This document shows, piece by piece, positions 61,145 to 64,000 of a stretch of DNA of 64,000 nt. The notes beneath the pieces were generated by a model. It was not told where the DNA came from, did not search any database, and saw only the letters and a program-made list of their open reading frames with translations. Location: contig QXWX01000018.1 in NCBI GenBank assembly GCA_009911175.1, positions 17,556-81,555 on the forward strand. Reading direction: 5' to 3'. How positions within the stretch are numbered: the first letter of the stretch is position 1; every line of letters starts with the position of its first letter. Made by a program: the position numbers and the translations under genes. The stretch is from Lachnospiraceae bacterium (lineage in GTDB: Bacteria > Bacillota_A > Clostridia > Lachnospirales > Lachnospiraceae).

Positions 61145-62830
61145 CTATTTCTTTAGATGAAAATATTCTGAAAAACATGAAGCTGTATTGATAAGGTGTT
61201 TAAAACATCCCTTTTCTTTTATGCGACCATTTTGCATATAAAAAATTTCATCATACTTATCCAACAAGTTCGGTTCTAGATGATGAGTAATCGTTATGAG
61301 TGTTAAATCCTCCATTTTTAATAATCTATTTTCAATATCATATGCTGTTTGCATATCAATAGCGGATGTACCCTCGTCTAATATCAGAATAGGTTTATTT
61401 CTGATTAAGGCGCGTGCAACTGCAATTCTTTGTTTTTGTCCACCAGATAGATTAGATCCATTTTCTCCCACCTGATATTGCAAGCCAGTTGGAAGTTCTG
61501 ATATAAATTCGGTCAATCCGCTGTCCGCTATAACTTTTTCAATTTGTTCTTCTGGATAATGTTCATGCAAACAGATATTGTCGTATATGGTTTCGTCAAA
61601 CATATAGATATTCTGATGAATTATTGAGGACAACTGAACCACGTTATCTTTATCCAGCATATGATATTCCGTATCGTCATACAATATTTCTCCGGTGTAT
61701 GTGGAGTAGTAACCAGATAAGAGTTTAATCAGTGTACTTTTTCCGCAACCGCTTTTTCCAACAATAACGTATTTTTTACCTTTTTCAATAAGACAGTCTA
61801 TTCCGCTTAATGCCTCTTTTTTCCCGTCATAGGAAAAGGACAAATCCTTTGCGCATATATGAGATTTATATGTGGCTATATTCTCTTTTTTGGGTGGCGT
61901 TAAGGAATGTTTTGATATATTCTCCAACTTTTCTACAATAGGTCGGACACTTTTCATTTTAGGAACATTTGTAAATATCATAATAAGAGGGTTTGCCAGA
62001 TTACTGCTTACTTGTACCATTCCTAATAAAGTCCCCACAGTTATGCGTCCCGTGATAATAAAATAAGCAGATAAAAATAAAACCACAATCTGGACCATAA
62101 GGGCTAGAAAAGCAGAAAGCCCCTCATTTAGTGCAAATAATCTATCAACACTATATTTAGAATTGATTGTTTCAGTATTTACTTTATCAAATCGCTGTAT
62201 TACGCTTTTTACCATGGAATATGATTTAATAATTTCAAATCCAGACAGAATGTCTTTTAAGTTGGCTGTGAAATCTGCCAGCTTTGAAGAAAACATATTC
62301 TGTTTTTTTTCCAGTGTTCCACCGAGCAGGCTTGGAACAAGGATCATAACTGCAATCGCGGCTACTACGCAAATTGTAACAATGATATCAAAATAAATCA
62401 TCAGCACGAAAGACGATATAAAAATAACTGTGTATTGTATTACTTCAAAAAGAGGAAGTAAAAAATTGTCCTCCAACATTTTCACATCATTTGTAACGAC
62501 AGATATGTAATCAGCGGTATTTTTCTTTTCAAAATCTTCTATGTTATGATTGATTGTTCCCCGAAAAACATCTGAACGGATTTGAAGCATAATCTTGCAT
62601 ATTACTTTTTTGCTGAGCAGAGATTGAAGATAAAGAGAAAATCCCAATACTACAAAATAGATAATCGAAAATACAACCAATCTTAAAAATTGCTGGAAAT
62701 TTTTATCAATAGCTATATCTAATAGTTGCTGAAGCAGGACAGCCATAAAAACATAACCCAAAGAAGCGATTATGCTGGTTAAAATTGTTAAGATAAATAA
62801 TAACTTGTTTTTCCTAATATAAATGCTCAT
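61145..62830 (-). CDS. ABC half-transporter (membrane plus ATPase)
   Basis: A 561-aa protein: six spans in residues 1-300, then an ATPase with VGKSGCGKSTLIKLLSG, NLSGGQKQRIAVARAL and ILILDEGTSAID (Gly in place of the usual Ala/Pro after the glutamate). Exporter of lipids, peptides or drugs; a homodimer is likely since no partner is adjacent. It is controlled by the TetR gene upstream through the shared palindrome. Confidence 0.9.
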   Translation of the reverse strand: MSIYIRKNKLLFILTILTSIIASLGYVFMAVLLQQLLDIAIDKNFQQFLRLVVFSIIYFVVLGFSLYLQSLLSKKVICKIMLQIRSDVFRGTINHNIEDFEKKNTADYISVVTNDVKMLEDNFLLPLFEVIQYTVIFISSFVLMIYFDIIVTICVVAAIAVMILVPSLLGGTLEKKQNMFSSKLADFTANLKDILSGFEIIKSYSMVKSVIQRFDKVNTETINSKYSVDRLFALNEGLSAFLALMVQIVVLFLSAYFIITGRITVGTLLGMVQVSSNLANPLIMIFTNVPKMKSVRPIVEKLENISKHSLTPPKKENIATYKSHICAKDLSFSYDGKKEALSGIDCLIEKGKKYVIVGKSGCGKSTLIKLLSGYYSTYTGEILYDDTEYHMLDKDNVVQLSSIIHQNIYMFDETIYDNICLHEHYPEEQIEKVIADSGLTEFISELPTGLQYQVGENGSNLSGGQKQRIAVARALIRNKPILILDEGTSAIDMQTAYDIENRLLKMEDLTLITITHHLEPNLLDKYDEIFYMQNGRIKEKGCFKHLINTASCFSEYFHLKK

Positions 62831-62844
62831 AATAACCTCCTTTT

Positions 62845-62865
62845 ATACATGTTGCGTGTATGTAT
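62845..62865. promoter_or_regulatory. TetR-type operator before the ABC gene
   Basis: ATACATGTTGCGTGTATGTAT, an imperfect palindrome directly upstream of the ABC ribosome site. Similar sequences lie at 63554-63602 before the TetR gene. Confidence 0.65.
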
Positions 62866-62915
62866 TTTGCTTAAAATAAAATTGCCTTTCGACAATTTTA
62901 TCTTCATGTGCGACT

Positions 62916-63539
62916 TTATGCGTTTTCTTTGCATAATTTGGCGAATTCGTCATCAATTACTGGAAGACCTAAATTATCCATAATTGATTTAATCATTAAA
63001 AATTTCTGCCATGCTTCATCAGCAGTCATGGGATATATAGTAGGTATCGACCAGAAGTTCGTTAAAAGAACAAATAAATCTGCTAATAATTTTGGCTGTT
63101 CAGACTGAATAGAACCGTCTTGTATTCCTTCCTCTATCAATTCTTGATACATAGGTGCTAGTTCTTGATTACTTTCAATCAGTTTTTTTAGAAAAGCTGG
63201 ACTTCCCATAAGTTGCATGGACGCCATACTTAACTGATGATGTTCTGTTTCATCAAAAGATGTTCTTAATACGCACTTTAACTTTTCTAATCCATTCAGT
63301 TCTTTGTGCCTTTTTGCTTTTTCAAAGGGATTGCTTTCATAAAAAAGTTTTTCACATAAAGCGTCAAATACTTCTTCCTTTGACTTAAAATGATGATAAA
63401 AAGCTCCTCTCGTCAGACCGCCCATTTCGCTTATAATGTCTAATACAGTTGTTTCTTCATATCCTTTTTCTAAAAATAATTTTAAAGAAGCGTCCAATAT
63501 TTTTTGAACTGTTTCTTCTGGATACTTATTTCGTGGCAA
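62916..63539 (-). CDS. TetR-family regulator
   Basis: A 207-aa protein: TetR helix-turn-helix (VQKILDASLKLFLEKGYEETTV, GLTRGAFYHHFKSKEEVFDAL) and a helical ligand-binding part (SMASMQLMGSPAFLKKLIE). It should repress itself and the ABC half-transporter via the ATACATG palindromes. Confidence 0.92.
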   Translation of the reverse strand: MPRNKYPEETVQKILDASLKLFLEKGYEETTVLDIISEMGGLTRGAFYHHFKSKEEVFDALCEKLFYESNPFEKAKRHKELNGLEKLKCVLRTSFDETEHHQLSMASMQLMGSPAFLKKLIESNQELAPMYQELIEEGIQDGSIQSEQPKLLADLFVLLTNFWSIPTIYPMTADEAWQKFLMIKSIMDNLGLPVIDDEFAKLCKENA

Positions 63540-63553
63540 AAGCTCACCCCCTT

Positions 63554-63602
63554 ATACATGTATTTTGCACGTATATAGTATCATACAATTTGCATGTATG
63601 TC
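63554..63602. promoter_or_regulatory. Paired TetR-type operators before tetR
   Basis: ATACATG/CGTATAT around TTTTGCA (63554-63576), and CATACA/TGTATG around ATTTGCA (63582-63602). Both resemble the site at 62845-62865, sharing TTGC with flanking ATACA/GTAT arms. Confidence 0.65.
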
Positions 63603-63680
63603 AATGTTTTTTGATAAGCATTATTCAAGTACCTGCATGCGGTACAGAAAAAGCTGTCCCAATATCTGTAATTCTCCAAC

Positions 63681-63880
63681 AGAGCGCTGCCCTGAATACA
63701 CACCGGATTTTACGAAACTGGCGGAAAGCTATGGTGCGAAAGGTATTCGAGTAACAAAAGAAAATGAGATTGCCGCTGCATTTGAAACAGCATAAAATAC
63801 ATTAAAAGTGCCAGCTGTCATTGAATTTATGATTGAGCCGGAGGAAAATGTGATGCCGATTGTTCCGCCCGGCAATGCTT
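63681..63880 (+). pseudogene. ilvB: 3' relic of acetolactate synthase large subunit
   Basis: Reading CPEYTPDFTKLAESYGAKG, then an in-frame TAA near 63793, then TLKVPAVIEFMIEPEENVMP and IVPPGNALDD: the C-terminal 60 residues of IlvB-type thiamine-diphosphate enzymes. Everything upstream is missing and the stop interrupts it, so it is non-functional. Confidence 0.8.
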
Positions 63881-63894
63881 TGGACGACACTACA

Positions 63895-64000
63895 CTAGTA
63901 CAGCATTGCGTAATTAACGGTGGATTCTGCACCTGCTATTTCTGCCAGTTCTGCGTTGTCGTCAATCAACGATGCCACCGCATCGCCTCTTTCCTCCGCC
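63895..64000 (-). CDS. C-terminal end of an unidentified protein (runs off the window)
   Basis: An open reverse frame from the window edge ends with TAG at 63895-63897; its tail reads DDNAELAEIAGAESTVNYAM. Too short to name. It converges on the ilvB relic. Confidence 0.35.
   Translation of the reverse strand, partial: AEERGDAVASLIDDNAELAEIAGAESTVNYAMLY

Noticed and set aside
1..64000. CRISPR array, tRNA or rRNA genes
   Set aside because: I saw no regularly spaced repeat series, no cloverleaf with CCA-type ends and no rRNA signature on either strand.

Overview
The window looks like the chromosome of a gut Lachnospiraceae-type Firmicute (Blautia / Ruminococcus gnavus-like). The evidence is strong AGGAGG ribosome binding sites, about 50% GC housekeeping-like DNA, a glycyl-radical microcompartment, CUT2 sugar transporters with a YesMN-type two-component pair, and accessory DNA typical of that family. 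The genus is inference only.

1-14.3 kb: one forward operon for a glycyl-radical-enzyme bacterial microcompartment (BMC) of the fucose/rhamnose type (GRM5-like). It encodes a B12-independent 1,2-propanediol dehydratase and its radical-SAM activase, a fuculose/rhamnulose-phosphate-type aldolase, a PduO-C/GlcG-like protein, PduP aldehyde dehydrogenase, a zinc alcohol dehydrogenase, four BMC-H shell proteins, PduL, an EutN vertex protein, PduS, PduT, a DeoR regulator and a PduQ-like iron alcohol dehydrogenase. The inferred flow is deoxyhexulose-1-phosphate to lactaldehyde, to 1,2-propanediol, to propionaldehyde, to propanol plus propionyl-phosphate. Satellite shell genes (two PduU/EutS types and a PduV/EutP GTPase) lie at 41.7-43.1 kb. 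A divergent CUT2 sugar ABC transporter (RhaS-like binding protein) and a YesN/YesM two-component pair at 44.0-52.5 kb probably supply and sense the sugar.

14.5-33.9 kb: a GntR-ABC exporter operon whose ATPase gene is cut at its Walker B codons by a 17.3-kb mobile element. The 11-bp sequence GATTATGGATG stands at both junctions, and removing the element restores one 281-aa reading frame. The element carries a Tn554-like end (tyrosine recombinase plus small TnpC/DUF6262-like protein), IS982 and IS66 relics, an ORF-less group II intron, a LytTR protein and several decayed genes. Its core is an AT-rich nine-gene co-directional cassette at 17.9-25.8 kb: DUF4062, Nudix, HIT, phospho-His swivel protein, PEP-synthase-type ATP-grasp, myo-inositol-1-phosphate synthase homologue, two unknowns and a SAM methyltransferase. 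I cannot match this set to a described system; it is the best candidate for a new defence or small-molecule system.

34-43.9 kb: DUF4179 anti-sigma/ECF sigma pair, a MerR-controlled ABC exporter with a textbook 19-bp-spacer promoter, a HipBA toxin-antitoxin pair with a palindromic operator, a DUF4869/P-loop pair, the satellite BMC genes, and a sigma/anti-sigma deletion chimera.

52.6-64 kb: an OmpR-type two-component system with a MacB/FtsX-type ABC transporter (two promoters share a CTTGAG-N5-CTTGAG direct repeat), VOC protein, LuxR-HTH/DUF2087 regulator, MGMT-like protein, a broken YdcF gene, an antitoxin relic, a TetR-controlled ABC half-transporter, and a relic of acetolactate synthase.
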